Shown here: piece after piece, positions 15,470-23,126 of the stretch
How positions within the stretch are numbered: the stretch's first letter is position 1
Layout of the letters: each line of letters opens with the position of its first letter
Assembly (NCBI GenBank): GCA_963722815.1
Contig: CAVROM010000011.1
Span: forward strand, 62,001 to 126,000
Length of the DNA stretch: 64,000 nucleotides
Reading direction: 5' to 3'
Origin: DASQFQ01 sp963722815
Lineage (GTDB): Bacteria; Actinomycetota; Thermoleophilia; Solirubrobacterales; Solirubrobacteraceae
Translations under genes and position numbers: made by a program
Notes under the pieces: model-generated
Database searches by the model: none
What the model was told of the DNA's origin: nothing
The model's input: only the letters and a program-made list of their open reading frames with translations

Positions 15470-16693
15470 ATGTCGGCGCTGGCGGAGGTGCAGGAGGCAT
15501 TCCGGACGCTGCCCGAGCGCTACCTGGGGGCGGAGTCGGGGTTCGACGCCACCTATCACATCCGCCTGGGCGATATCGGGCACACCTGGGAGGTCCGCTG
15601 TACCACCCACGGCGCCCGCGTCCGTGCCGGGGTGACCGGCCGGGCCGCCGACGTCGTGATCGGCACCGACGCTGACACCTGGCTCCGCCTCCGCCGCGGT
15701 GAGCTCTCCGGCGTCGAGGCGTTCTCGCAGCGCCTGCTCTATGCCCGCGGCGACCTCGACCTCGCGGTCGGCTTCGAGGGGATGTTCCGCCTCCCCAACG
15801 GCCGCCCGCCGCTCGTCCGCATCCACGACGTCGCGCTGGAGCGCGGCGGCCGCGTCTCGGCGCTCACGATGGGCGACGGGCCCGACGTGCTGCTCCTGCA
15901 CGGCCTCGGCGCGACCAAGACCTCGTTCTTCGACACCGCGGCGGCGCTCAGCGGCTCTTACCGCGTCCGTGTGCTCGACCTGCCGGGCTTCGGCGGCTCG
16001 AGCAAGCCCGCGCTGGCCAAGTACAACGCGGCGTTCTTCGCCCGCGCCACCCTCGGGGTGATGGACGCGCTGGAGATCGAGCGCGCGCACCTGATCGGCA
16101 ACTCGATGGGCGGCCGCGTCGCGCTCGAGGTCGGGCTGTGCGAGCCCGGGCGGGTCGGCGGCCTGGCGCTGCTGTGCCCGGCGCTGGCGTTCGTGCGCCG
16201 CGGCTACGCGCCGATCGTGCGGCTGCTGCGGCCGGAGCTCGGCCTGCTCCCCCACTCGCTGGGCCGCGGCCGGATCGAGGGCCAGTTCTGGTCGATGTTC
16301 GCCGACCGCGACCTCGTGGACCCGAGCGTGGCCGACATCGCCGTCGACGAGTTCGAGCGCATCTACCGCTCGGCCGGCGCCCGCCTCGCCTTCCTCGCCA
16401 GCGCCCGCTCGATCTACCTCGACCCGCCGTTCGGCCGCGGCGGACTGTTCCCGCGCCTGGAGGCGCTCGAGCCGCCCGCGATGTTCGTGTGGGGCTCGCA
16501 CGACAAGCTGATCCCGCCCGGCTTCAGCCGCCACATCGAGCGCTGGCTCCCGGACGCCGAGCAGATCATCCTCGAGGGCTGCGGCCACGTGCCGCAGATC
16601 GAGCGCCCGGAGCGCACGAACGGCCTGATCACGCGCTTCTTCGCGCGGATCGACGCGCTGGGTGCTGCAGTGCCGGTGCGAGCTGCCGCCTAG
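15470..16693 (+). CDS. SCP2 sterol-carrier domain fused to alpha/beta hydrolase
   Basis: A 407-residue two-domain protein. Residues about 5-110 (AFRTLPERYLGAESGF, then GVTGRAADVVIGTDADTWLR) form an SCP2-like lipid-binding domain. Residues about 125-400 are an alpha/beta hydrolase: LLLHGLGATKTSFFDTA for the oxyanion loop, nucleophile GNSMGG, acid in VWGSHDKLIPP and histidine in LEGCGHVPQIERPERT. The arrangement suggests a lipid or sterol ester hydrolase that presents its substrate through the SCP2 domain. It starts 53 bases from cysS in divergence and leads a run with an acyltransferase and an SRPBCC lipid-binding protein, so the three may process one lipid. Confidence 0.85.
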   Translation: MSALAEVQEAFRTLPERYLGAESGFDATYHIRLGDIGHTWEVRCTTHGARVRAGVTGRAADVVIGTDADTWLRLRRGELSGVEAFSQRLLYARGDLDLAVGFEGMFRLPNGRPPLVRIHDVALERGGRVSALTMGDGPDVLLLHGLGATKTSFFDTAAALSGSYRVRVLDLPGFGGSSKPALAKYNAAFFARATLGVMDALEIERAHLIGNSMGGRVALEVGLCEPGRVGGLALLCPALAFVRRGYAPIVRLLRPELGLLPHSLGRGRIEGQFWSMFADRDLVDPSVADIAVDEFERIYRSAGARLAFLASARSIYLDPPFGRGGLFPRLEALEPPAMFVWGSHDKLIPPGFSRHIERWLPDAEQIILEGCGHVPQIERPERTNGLITRFFARIDALGAAVPVRAAA

Positions 16694-16705
16694 ACTGCTC
16701 CTCCC

Positions 16706-17557
16706 ATGGCGGCCACCGCTGACCTCGTCCAGGGCGTCGCGGAGCTCGTCAAGTCGCGCGTCCCCGCGGCCGACCTCGACGAGCGCGACCCTGACTACAT
16801 CCGGGAGAGCCTCCCGCGGCTGTGGCTGCTCGCCTCGCTGTACTTCCGCGCGGAGGTGCGCGGGCTCGGCAACGTGCCGGAGGAGGGCCCGGTGCTGCTC
16901 GTCGGCAACCACTCGGGCGGCAACCTGACGCCCGACACCGGCGTCTTCACGCTCGCCTTCAGCACCTACTTCGGAGTCGAGCGGCCCTTCTACCAGCTCG
17001 CGCACAACCTCGTGCTCTCGATGCCCGGGCTGTCGTTCCTGCGCAAGTACGGCACCGTGGCCGCCTCGCACGACAACGCCCGCAAGGCGCTCGAAGCCGG
17101 CGCCGCCGTGCTCGTCTACCCCGGCGGCGACTACGAAGTGCACCGCCCGAGCTGGGAGGGCCACCGCGTCGACTTCGGCGGCCGCAAGGGCTTCCTGCGG
17201 CTCGCGCTCGACGCGGGCGTGCCGATCGTCCCCGTCGTCTCGATCGGCGGCCAGGAGACCTCGCTCTTCCTCTCCCGCGGCGAGCGGCTCGCCAAGGGCC
17301 TGCGACTCGACAAGCTGTTCCGGCTCAAGGTGCTGCCGATCTCGATCGCCCTGCCGTGGGTGATCAACATCGGCGACATGGCCGGCCACCTGCCGCTGCC
17401 GGCGAAGATCACCGTCGAGGCGCTGCCGCCGATCGACCTGCGGCGCGAGTTCGGCGCCGACCCCGACCTCGACGAGGTCTATGACCACCTCGTGCGCCAC
17501 ATGCAGGAGACCCTCGACGCGCTCGCCGCCGAGCGGCGCTTCCCGGTGATCGGATGA
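16706..17557 (+). CDS. lysophospholipid/diacylglycerol acyltransferase-like protein
   Basis: Acyltransferase of the PlsC superfamily, 283 residues, membrane-associated. The histidine block reads VGNHSGGNLTPD, not the classic His-x4-Asp: the Asp is displaced, as in the DGAT2-like and mycobacterial subgroups. The second and third blocks are present: LVYPGGDYEVHRPSWEGHRV and AGVPIVPVVSIGGQE. The start is 12 bases after the hydrolase stop, and its stop overlaps the next gene (ATGA), so the three genes are an operon. Acceptor substrate unknown; another lipid such as diacylglycerol or a carotenoid is possible. Confidence 0.83.
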   Translation: MAATADLVQGVAELVKSRVPAADLDERDPDYIRESLPRLWLLASLYFRAEVRGLGNVPEEGPVLLVGNHSGGNLTPDTGVFTLAFSTYFGVERPFYQLAHNLVLSMPGLSFLRKYGTVAASHDNARKALEAGAAVLVYPGGDYEVHRPSWEGHRVDFGGRKGFLRLALDAGVPIVPVVSIGGQETSLFLSRGERLAKGLRLDKLFRLKVLPISIALPWVINIGDMAGHLPLPAKITVEALPPIDLRREFGADPDLDEVYDHLVRHMQETLDALAAERRFPVIG

Positions 17558-18048
17558 GGGTCGAGTCGAAGCTCGAGATCTCCGCGCCGCCCGCGCTGGT
17601 GTGGGAGTACGTCTCCGACCCCTCGCGCTACCTGCACTTCATGTCCGGCATCACGCGCTGGGAGGTCGTGGGCAACAGGCGCGTCGGCCTCGGCGCGCGC
17701 TACCGGATGCTGCTGCGGGTCGGCTCGGCCGAGGTCGGCGGCCTGATCGAGGTCGTCGAGTTCGTGAAGGCCGCCGACCTCGCCTGGACCTCGATCACCG
17801 GCATCGACCAGCGCGGCCGCTGGCGCCTGCGCCCCGCCAACGACGGGCGCACGACCGTGACCACGCTGCGGCTCTCCTACGGCGTGGCCGGCTCCGGCAT
17901 CTGGGGCTGGCTGGCCGACCGCGTCTCCGCGCCGACCGTGCGCGGACACCTGCGGCGCTCGCTGCAGCAGCTCAAGCGCCAGGTCGAGCACGAGCAGCTG
18001 CGGACCGCCGCGGCCGAGCGCCGCCGCTCGAGGATGGGCGCCGCGTAG
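17554..18048 (+). CDS. SRPBCC (START/Bet v1-like) lipid-binding protein
   Basis: A 164-residue member of the polyketide-cyclase/SRPBCC superfamily: MRVESKLEISAPPALVWEYV and SDPSRYLHFMSGITRWEVVG give the typical first strand and helices, followed by beta strands GARYRMLLRVGSAEVGGLIE and the long C-terminal helix RSLQQLKRQVEHEQLRTAAA. Such proteins bind hydrophobic ligands in a deep cavity; no catalytic residues can be assigned. The ATG overlaps the acyltransferase stop. Three bases after its TAG begins a 39-nt repeat unit that may end the transcript. Confidence 0.8.
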   Translation: MRVESKLEISAPPALVWEYVSDPSRYLHFMSGITRWEVVGNRRVGLGARYRMLLRVGSAEVGGLIEVVEFVKAADLAWTSITGIDQRGRWRLRPANDGRTTVTTLRLSYGVAGSGIWGWLADRVSAPTVRGHLRRSLQQLKRQVEHEQLRTAAAERRRSRMGAA

Positions 18049-18051
18049 CGA

Positions 18052-18090
18052 CCCCCCGCTAGGCAGCAAGCTGCCTGACTTGGCGCCTAG
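18052..18090 (+). repeat. 39-nt structured repeat, copy 1
   Basis: Six C, a G, then CTAGGCAGCAAGCTGCCTG followed by ACTTGGCGCCTAG. CTAGGC and GCCTAG at the ends of the last 32 bases are perfect inverted repeats, and CAAG/CTTG can pair inside. It lies just after the SRPBCC stop and before the MFS gene. Other copies: 27430-27468 (inverted) and 29986-30024. Confidence 0.8.
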
Positions 18091-18149
18091 CGATGGATTT
18101 CCGGCACTCGCCGGATCTCTAGTCGTGACCCCGACGACTGGAGCACACC

Positions 18150-19535
18150 ATGAAGACGAGAACCTGGGTGGTCGTCCTCACCGCCCTCGGATCGCTGATG
18201 GCAGCACTCGACACCCTCGTGGTGGCGACCGCGCTGAGCACCATCCGCCTCGACCTCCACGCCTCGGTGGAGCAGCTGGAGTGGACGGTCAACGCCTACA
18301 ACCTCAGCTTCGCCGTGCTGCTGATGACCGGCGCGGCCCTCGGCGACCGCTACGGCCGCCGCAACTTCTACGCGCTCGGCCTCGGCCTCTTCGCCGCTGC
18401 CTCGGCCGCTTGTGCGCTGGCGCCCGATGCCGGCTGGCTGATCGCTGCCCGCGCCGTCCAGGGCGCCGGAGGCGCGCTGCTGATGCCGCTCGCCCTGGCG
18501 CTGCTCAGCGCCGCCTTCCCGCCCGACCGCCGCGGCGCGGCGATCGGGATCTTCAGCGCCATCACCGGCATCTCGGTGGCCAGCGGCCCGCTGATCGGCG
18601 GCGCCGTCGTCGAGGGCGTCAGCTGGGAGTGGATCTTCTGGCTCAACGTGCCGATCGCGCTGGTCGTCATCCCGCTCGTGCTCACGCGCATGAAGGAGAG
18701 CCGCGGCCCCGACGCCGACCTCGACATCCGCGGCCTCGCGCTGGTCACCGGCGCCGCGCTCGGGATCGTGTGGGGGCTCGTCCGCGGCAACAGCGCGGGC
18801 TGGGGCAGCCTCGAGGTCGTCGCCTCGCTGGCGGCCGGCGTGCTGCTCGTCATCGCCTTCGTCGCATGGGAGGCGCGAGCGCGGGCGCCGATGGTCCCGC
18901 TCTCGCTGTTCCGCTCGCGCGGCTTCTCGGCCGGCAACGCGGCGATCTTCTTCACGTTCGCCGCGCTGTTCTCCTCGGTCTTCTTCTACGCGCAGCTGCT
19001 CCAGATCGGGCTCGGCTACGGCCCGCTCGACGCCGGGCTGCGGCTGATCCCGTGGACCGCCACGTTCATCACCGTCGCGCCGCTCGCGGGCGCGCTGGCG
19101 GACCGCATCGGCGAGCGGCCGCTGATGCTCGCCGGCCTCTGCCTGCAGGCGACCGGCATGGCGTGGCTCGCGCTGATCGCCGATCCGTCGATGGCGTACA
19201 CCGAGATGCTCGGGCCGTTCATCGTCGGCGGCGTCGGCGTCTCGATGGCGATCCCGGCCGCGCAGAACTCCGTGGTCGGCTCGGCGACGGCGGAGCTGGT
19301 CGGCAGGAGCGCGGGCGTCAACAGCATGATGCGCGAGCTCGGCGGCGTGTTCGGGATCGCGATCGTGGTCGCGGTCTTCGCCGGGGCGGGCAGCTATGCC
19401 TCGCCGGCGACGTTCATCGACGGCTTCGGGCCGGCGATCGGCGTCGGCGCCATCCTCGCCCTGGCCGGTGCGGCCGCCGCGCTCGCGCTGCCGGCCGCGA
19501 AACCGCTCACCCTCGCCACGGAGGCCGGACAATGA
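18150..19535 (+). CDS. MFS drug exporter, DHA2 (14-TM) family
   Basis: A 461-residue proton-driven exporter in the membrane. Motif C-like GPLIGGAVVEGVSWEWIFWL and motif A (GDRYGRRNFYALGL) place it in the DHA2/EmrB-QacA group. Fourteen hydrophobic segments can be counted from the first (VVVLTALGSLMAALDTLVVA) to the last (AIGVGAILALAGAAAALALP). Acidic Asp in LMAALDTLVVATAL is the conserved TM1 residue. Its stop overlaps the start of an ABM-like gene (ATGA), followed by VOC and sigma genes, so transporter and small proteins are probably co-transcribed; a resistance or detoxification unit is plausible. Substrate unknown. Confidence 0.9.
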   Translation: MKTRTWVVVLTALGSLMAALDTLVVATALSTIRLDLHASVEQLEWTVNAYNLSFAVLLMTGAALGDRYGRRNFYALGLGLFAAASAACALAPDAGWLIAARAVQGAGGALLMPLALALLSAAFPPDRRGAAIGIFSAITGISVASGPLIGGAVVEGVSWEWIFWLNVPIALVVIPLVLTRMKESRGPDADLDIRGLALVTGAALGIVWGLVRGNSAGWGSLEVVASLAAGVLLVIAFVAWEARARAPMVPLSLFRSRGFSAGNAAIFFTFAALFSSVFFYAQLLQIGLGYGPLDAGLRLIPWTATFITVAPLAGALADRIGERPLMLAGLCLQATGMAWLALIADPSMAYTEMLGPFIVGGVGVSMAIPAAQNSVVGSATAELVGRSAGVNSMMRELGGVFGIAIVVAVFAGAGSYASPATFIDGFGPAIGVGAILALAGAAAALALPAAKPLTLATEAGQ

Positions 19536-19825
19536 GGCAGGTCATGGTGCGCTACAAGGTCAAGGCCGATCGCGTGGACGAGAACGAGCAGCTCGTCCGC
19601 GCCGTCTACGACGAGCTCGCCGGCCGCGGGCCGGAGGGCTTCCGCTACGCGACGTTCCGCCTCGACGACGGCGTCAGCTTCGTCCACATCGCCGCGGTCG
19701 AGGGCGAGCACAACGCGCTGGCGGAGTCCGAGGCGTTCGCCCGCTTCCAGGCCGACGTGCGCGACCGCTGCGAGGAGCCGCCGGTCGTCACGGAGCTGCA
19801 CGAGGTGGGGTCCTACCGCCCATGA
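19532..19825 (+). CDS. small ABM-like (dimeric alpha/beta barrel) protein
   Basis: A 97-residue protein, MRQVMVRYKVKADRVDENEQ. The order strand-helix-strand and the pattern FVHIAAVEGEHNALAESEAF suggest a ferredoxin-like dimeric barrel as in antibiotic biosynthesis monooxygenases or EthD. Family confidence is moderate because there is no signature motif. The start overlaps the exporter stop and the stop overlaps the VOC start (both ATGA), so expression is tied to both. No active-site residues can be assigned. Confidence 0.75.
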   Translation: MRQVMVRYKVKADRVDENEQLVRAVYDELAGRGPEGFRYATFRLDDGVSFVHIAAVEGEHNALAESEAFARFQADVRDRCEEPPVVTELHEVGSYRP

Positions 19826-20160
19826 GACCGAGCCCGCTCGTCCATCTCGAGCTCCACACCGGCGACCGCGAGCGCGCGAGCGCGCTGTACGCCCAGCTGC
19901 TCGGCTGGCGTCCGCGGCACGTCGGCTCGTATCTGACGCTCGACCTCGCCCGCGGCTTCGGCGGCGGCATCGTCGAATGCGGGACCGAGCGGCCGGTGTG
20001 GATCCCGTACGTCGAGGTCGGCGACGTCGACGCGATCACGGAGCGGGCGGGCGAGCTCGGCGCGTCCGTCCTGCTCGAGCCGCGCGACGGCCCGGCCGGC
20101 CGGCGCAGCGTCGTCGCGGTGCCCGAGGGTGGTGAGATCGCGCTATGGCAGCCGAGGTGA
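19822..20160 (+). CDS. VOC (glyoxalase/bleomycin-resistance) family protein
   Basis: A 112-residue vicinal-oxygen-chelate protein: VHLELHTGDRERASALYAQL, then LLGWRPRHVG at the start, and the second beta-alpha-beta unit (YVEVGDVDAITERAGELGAS, VLLEPRDGPAG, GEIALWQPR). His and Glu in the first and last strands are plausible metal ligands. Such proteins either sequester drugs or catalyse metal-assisted reactions; a role beside an exporter fits drug or reactive-compound protection. Start ATG overlaps the previous stop. The next sigma gene begins inside its last 16 bases. Confidence 0.85.
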   Translation: MRPSPLVHLELHTGDRERASALYAQLLGWRPRHVGSYLTLDLARGFGGGIVECGTERPVWIPYVEVGDVDAITERAGELGASVLLEPRDGPAGRRSVVAVPEGGEIALWQPR

Positions 20161-21125
20161 CCCTGCTCGACGCCGCGCGCCGCGGAGACGAGGCCGCCTT
20201 CGAGCAGCTCGTGGCGCCGCACCGCGCCGAGCTGCACGCCCACTGCTACCGGATGCTCGCGTCGGTGCATGACGCCGAGGACGCGTTGCAGGAGGCGCTG
20301 CTGGGGGCGTGGCGCGGGCTGCCGCGGTTCGAGGGCCGCAGCTCGCTGCGCTCGTGGCTCTACAAGGTCGCGACCAACGCCTGCCTGAGGCTCGTGGAGC
20401 GCCGGCCCAAGCTCGTGCTCCCGGTCGACTACGGCCCGGCCGCGGACCCGCACGACGGGCTCGGCGAGCCGGTGCACGAGCCGCTGTGGATCGAGCCGTA
20501 CCCCGACGCGGGGCTCGCCTACGAGCAGCGCGAGAGCGTCGAGCTCGCGTTCATCGCCGCGCTCCAGCACCTCCCCGCCCGCCAGCGCGCGGTGCTGATC
20601 CTCAGTGAGGTGCTGGGCTTCTCGGGCGCGGAGGTCGCCGGCGCGCTCGAGACCACGCCGGCCTCGGTCTACAGCGCGCTCCAGCGCGCGCACAAGACCG
20701 TCGACGAGCGCCTCCCCCGCCAGAGCCAGCAGGCGACGCTGCGCGAGGTCGGGGATGACCGCCTGCGCGAGCTGGTGGCTGAGTACGTCGCCGCCTGGGA
20801 GCGCGGCGACGTGGACGCGGTCGCCGCGCTGCTGACCGAGGACGTCACGCTCGCGATGCCGCCGCGACCGGAGTGGTACGCCGGCCACGACGCCGTCACC
20901 GCGTTCCTCCGCAGGACGCCGCTACGCGCACCCAACCGCTGGCGCGTCATCCCGACCGCCGCCAACGGCCAGCTGGCGCTCGCCCAGTACCTGCGCGACG
21001 AGCAGGGTGGCTTCACCGCGCACGGGATCGACGTCTTCACGCTGGACGGCGGCCGGATCTCCGAGTTCATGGCGTTCCTCGATCCGTCGCTGTTCCCGCG
21101 CTTCGGGCTGCCCGAGCGGCTCTAA
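20145..21125 (+). CDS. ECF sigma factor with C-terminal SnoaL-like domain (SigG/SigJ-type)
   Basis: A 326-residue sigma factor. Region 2 (DEAAFEQLVAPHRAELHAHC, YRMLASVHDAEDALQEALLG) covers residues 14-85, region 4 (LPARQRAVLILSEVLGFSGA, EVAGALETTPASVYSALQRA) about 140-195, and residues about 205-320 form an NTF2/SnoaL-like domain (VAEYVAAWERGDVDAVAALL, TEDVTLAMPPRPEWYAGHDA). This fusion is typical of ECF41/SigJ/SigG groups, where the tail modulates activity without a separate anti-sigma factor. As last gene after MFS, ABM and VOC genes it may be controlled with, or control, that unit. Stop overlaps the convergent ispF stop. Confidence 0.9.
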   Translation: MAAEVTLLDAARRGDEAAFEQLVAPHRAELHAHCYRMLASVHDAEDALQEALLGAWRGLPRFEGRSSLRSWLYKVATNACLRLVERRPKLVLPVDYGPAADPHDGLGEPVHEPLWIEPYPDAGLAYEQRESVELAFIAALQHLPARQRAVLILSEVLGFSGAEVAGALETTPASVYSALQRAHKTVDERLPRQSQQATLREVGDDRLRELVAEYVAAWERGDVDAVAALLTEDVTLAMPPRPEWYAGHDAVTAFLRRTPLRAPNRWRVIPTAANGQLALAQYLRDEQGGFTAHGIDVFTLDGGRISEFMAFLDPSLFPRFGLPERL

Positions 21126-21583
21126 GCGGGCTCGAGGGTGGCGACCGCCAGCGCGGCGGCGCCCTCCTCGCGGCCGACGAAGCCCATCTTCTCGCCGGTC
21201 GTGAACTTCACGTTCACGCTCCCGAGCACGCTGGCCAGCGACTCCCGGATCGCGTCGCGGTGCGGCGCCAGCTTCGGGCGCTCGAGCACCAGGGTGGTAT
21301 CGACGTGCGCGACCGCCCAGCCCGCCGCCTGCACGCGCCCGAGCACGTCGCGCAGCAGCGCCATCGAGTCGGCGTCGCGCCACAGCTCGTCGGTGTCGGG
21401 GAAGAGCTCGCCGATGTCGCCCAGGCTGGCCGCGCCAAGCAGCGCGTCGACGATCGCGTGCGTCAGCACATCGGCGTCGGAGTGGCCCGCCAGCCCGCGC
21501 TCGCCGGGGATCTCGACCCCGCCGAGGACCAGGCGCCGCCCGTCCTCGAAGCGATGCGTGTCGATCCCGATCCCGGTGCGCAT
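21122..21583 (-). CDS. ispF: 2-C-methyl-D-erythritol 2,4-cyclodiphosphate synthase
   Basis: Fifth enzyme of the MEP isoprenoid pathway: cyclises CDP-methylerythritol 2-phosphate, releasing CMP. The 153-residue protein has the zinc and substrate motifs GIDTHRFEDG (Asp8, His10), GHSDADVLTHAIVDALLGAA, LGDIGELFPDTD and the C-terminal VKFTTGEKMGFVGREEG. ATG at 21583 overlaps the stop of the PHP gene by one base (TGATG), so in this genome ispF is separated from ispD by three inserted genes, unlike the common ispD-ispF pair. Confidence 0.95.
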   Translation of the reverse strand: MRTGIGIDTHRFEDGRRLVLGGVEIPGERGLAGHSDADVLTHAIVDALLGAASLGDIGELFPDTDELWRDADSMALLRDVLGRVQAAGWAVAHVDTTLVLERPKLAPHRDAIRESLASVLGSVNVKFTTGEKMGFVGREEGAAALAVATLEPA

Positions 21584-22410
21584 CAGCCCACCGGCTCGAG
21601 CCGCCGCTGCCGGCCCTCGAAGACGCAGATCTCGCTGACGCCGGTCTGCTCGAGCAGCTCGAGCGCGTCCTCGTAGCGGAAGCCGAGCTGGTCGGGCGTG
21701 TGCGCGTCGCTCGAGAGCGCGACCGGCAGCCCGGCGCCGACCGCCTCCTCGAGGAACGAGCGCGACGGGTAGATCTCGCCGACCGGCTTGCGCAACCCGG
21801 CGGTCGACACCTCGACCGCCACACCGCCCTCGAGGAAGCCCTCGATGGCCGGCTCGTAATAGCGCCGCAGGTCGCCGCTCGGCACCGGCGCGTCGCCGCC
21901 CCACACCTTGACCAGGTCGGGGTGGGCCATGATGTCGAACATCCCGGTCCGGGCCGCCTCGCCGACCGTCTCGAAGTAGCGCATCCAGACCTTCTCCGCC
22001 GACTGCCCGCGAGCCCACACGCTGAAGTCGTCCATGTCGACCGCCTCGTCGGCGACGAAGTGCACGGAGCCGACCACGTAGTCCCATTCGCGGGCGTCGA
22101 GGAAGTTCGCCAGCCGGTCCTCGCGGCCGGCCACGAAATCGGCCTCGATGCCGAGCCGCAGGTCGGTCTCCTCGCGCACGAACGCGCAGTACTCGTCGAC
22201 GTCGTCGCGCGCCCACTTCTGCCACCACGGGTGCTGCCAGACGTCGAGCGACTGGGTGAAGCGATGGATGTGCTCGGCGACGCCGAGCTCGCTGATCCCC
22301 CGTTCCTCTGCCACCGCGCGGTAGCGCTCGGCGTTGCCCGCCGTGAAGTACTCCGCGGCGGGCGTACCGTCGTCGTCGGGGCGGAGGTGGACGTGGTAGT
22401 CGGTCAGCAC
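21583..22410 (-). CDS. PHP-domain phosphoesterase (histidinol-phosphatase-like)
   Basis: A 275-residue PHP-fold metallohydrolase. Metal ligands appear in MLTDYHVHLRPDDDG (His-x-His), GVAEHIHRFTQSLD, GIEADFVAGRE, VVGSVHFV, DIMAHPDLVKV and SSDAHTPDQLG, the full PHP ligand set. The length and order match histidinol-phosphatase of the HisK type, which removes phosphate from histidinol phosphate in histidine synthesis. It is not in a his operon, so other phosphate esters are possible. It starts 12 bases after the CDP-alcohol transferase gene ends. Confidence 0.82.
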   Translation of the reverse strand: MLTDYHVHLRPDDDGTPAAEYFTAGNAERYRAVAEERGISELGVAEHIHRFTQSLDVWQHPWWQKWARDDVDEYCAFVREETDLRLGIEADFVAGREDRLANFLDAREWDYVVGSVHFVADEAVDMDDFSVWARGQSAEKVWMRYFETVGEAARTGMFDIMAHPDLVKVWGGDAPVPSGDLRRYYEPAIEGFLEGGVAVEVSTAGLRKPVGEIYPSRSFLEEAVGAGLPVALSSDAHTPDQLGFRYEDALELLEQTGVSEICVFEGRQRRLEPVG

Positions 22411-22422
22411 GGCGGGGTGATC

Positions 22423-23070
22423 CTACGTGCGCACCACGCCCGCGGGCTCGCGCTCGGCCAGCACGCGCAGGTTGCGCGCCGCGCGCACGCCCAGACCGAC
22501 GAGCATCAGGCCCGCGATCGCAAGGCCGGCGATGTCGAGGATGCCCGTCGCCCCGGCCAGCAGCGCGAGGTTGAGCGCGATCAGGCCGGCGCGGGCCTCG
22601 GTCGGCCCGAAGCGCCCGTAGCCGAGCGAGAAGACGCCGAACACCTGCGTCTCGAGGTAGGTGTTGATCGACAACGCGAGGTACGCGATGACGATCACGA
22701 GCGCCGTGCTGAGAGCCAGGTAGGGCGACAGCCCGAGCCCGGCGCCGATGGCGATCGTGGCGCCGGCGTCGACGAGGTGGTCGAGGTAATAGCCGTACTT
22801 CGGCCGCTCGATGTGCCGCACACGGGCGAGCGTGCCGTCGAGCGAGTCGCCGAGCCAGTGGACGACGAGCAGGCCGCTGGCGACCCACAGCCACGCCGGG
22901 TCGCGCCCGCTCAGCCAGTAGGCGGCGCCGATCCCGAGGGCGGCGACCACGCCGAGGATGGTCATGTGGTCGGGCGTCAGCCGCGCCGGCATGCGCTCGG
23001 CCAGCCAGTTGAGCACGCGGCCCTCGGCGGGCGCGAGCAGGAACGTCTTCTCCCGTGGTGCGTCGGACAT
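22423..23070 (-). CDS. CDP-alcohol phosphatidyltransferase family protein
   Basis: An integral membrane phospholipid synthase, 215 residues with about six membrane helices. The signature DSLDGTLARVRHIERPKYGY then YLDHLVD contains the D-x2-DG-x2-AR...G-x3-D-x3-D metal and CDP-diacylglycerol motif. The alcohol (inositol phosphate, glycerol phosphate or other) cannot be told. Thirteen bases upstream of its ATG lies a copy of the TetR operator found at 10.1 kb, so this gene is probably repressed by the TetR at 9550-10101. Confidence 0.88.
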   Translation of the reverse strand: MSDAPREKTFLLAPAEGRVLNWLAERMPARLTPDHMTILGVVAALGIGAAYWLSGRDPAWLWVASGLLVVHWLGDSLDGTLARVRHIERPKYGYYLDHLVDAGATIAIGAGLGLSPYLALSTALVIVIAYLALSINTYLETQVFGVFSLGYGRFGPTEARAGLIALNLALLAGATGILDIAGLAIAGLMLVGLGVRAARNLRVLAEREPAGVVRT

Positions 23071-23082
23071 CGTCAGCTCCTT

Positions 23083-23102
23083 GTTGACCGTTGGTCGACA
23101 AG
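23083..23102. promoter_or_regulatory. TetR operator copy 3
   Basis: GTTGACCGTTGGTCGACAAG, matching 10120-10137 at all but one of the shared positions. Placed 13-32 bases before the start of the CDP-alcohol transferase gene, where binding would block transcription or initiation. Confidence 0.68.
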
Positions 23103-23126
23103 AGATACCCCGGCGTTCTGCGACGG

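Noticed and set aside
15428..17500. 690-codon minus-strand open frame opposite the hydrolase and acyltransferase
   Set aside because: Shadow frame with Arg/Ala/Glu/His bias and no motif; the plus-strand genes have full family motifs.
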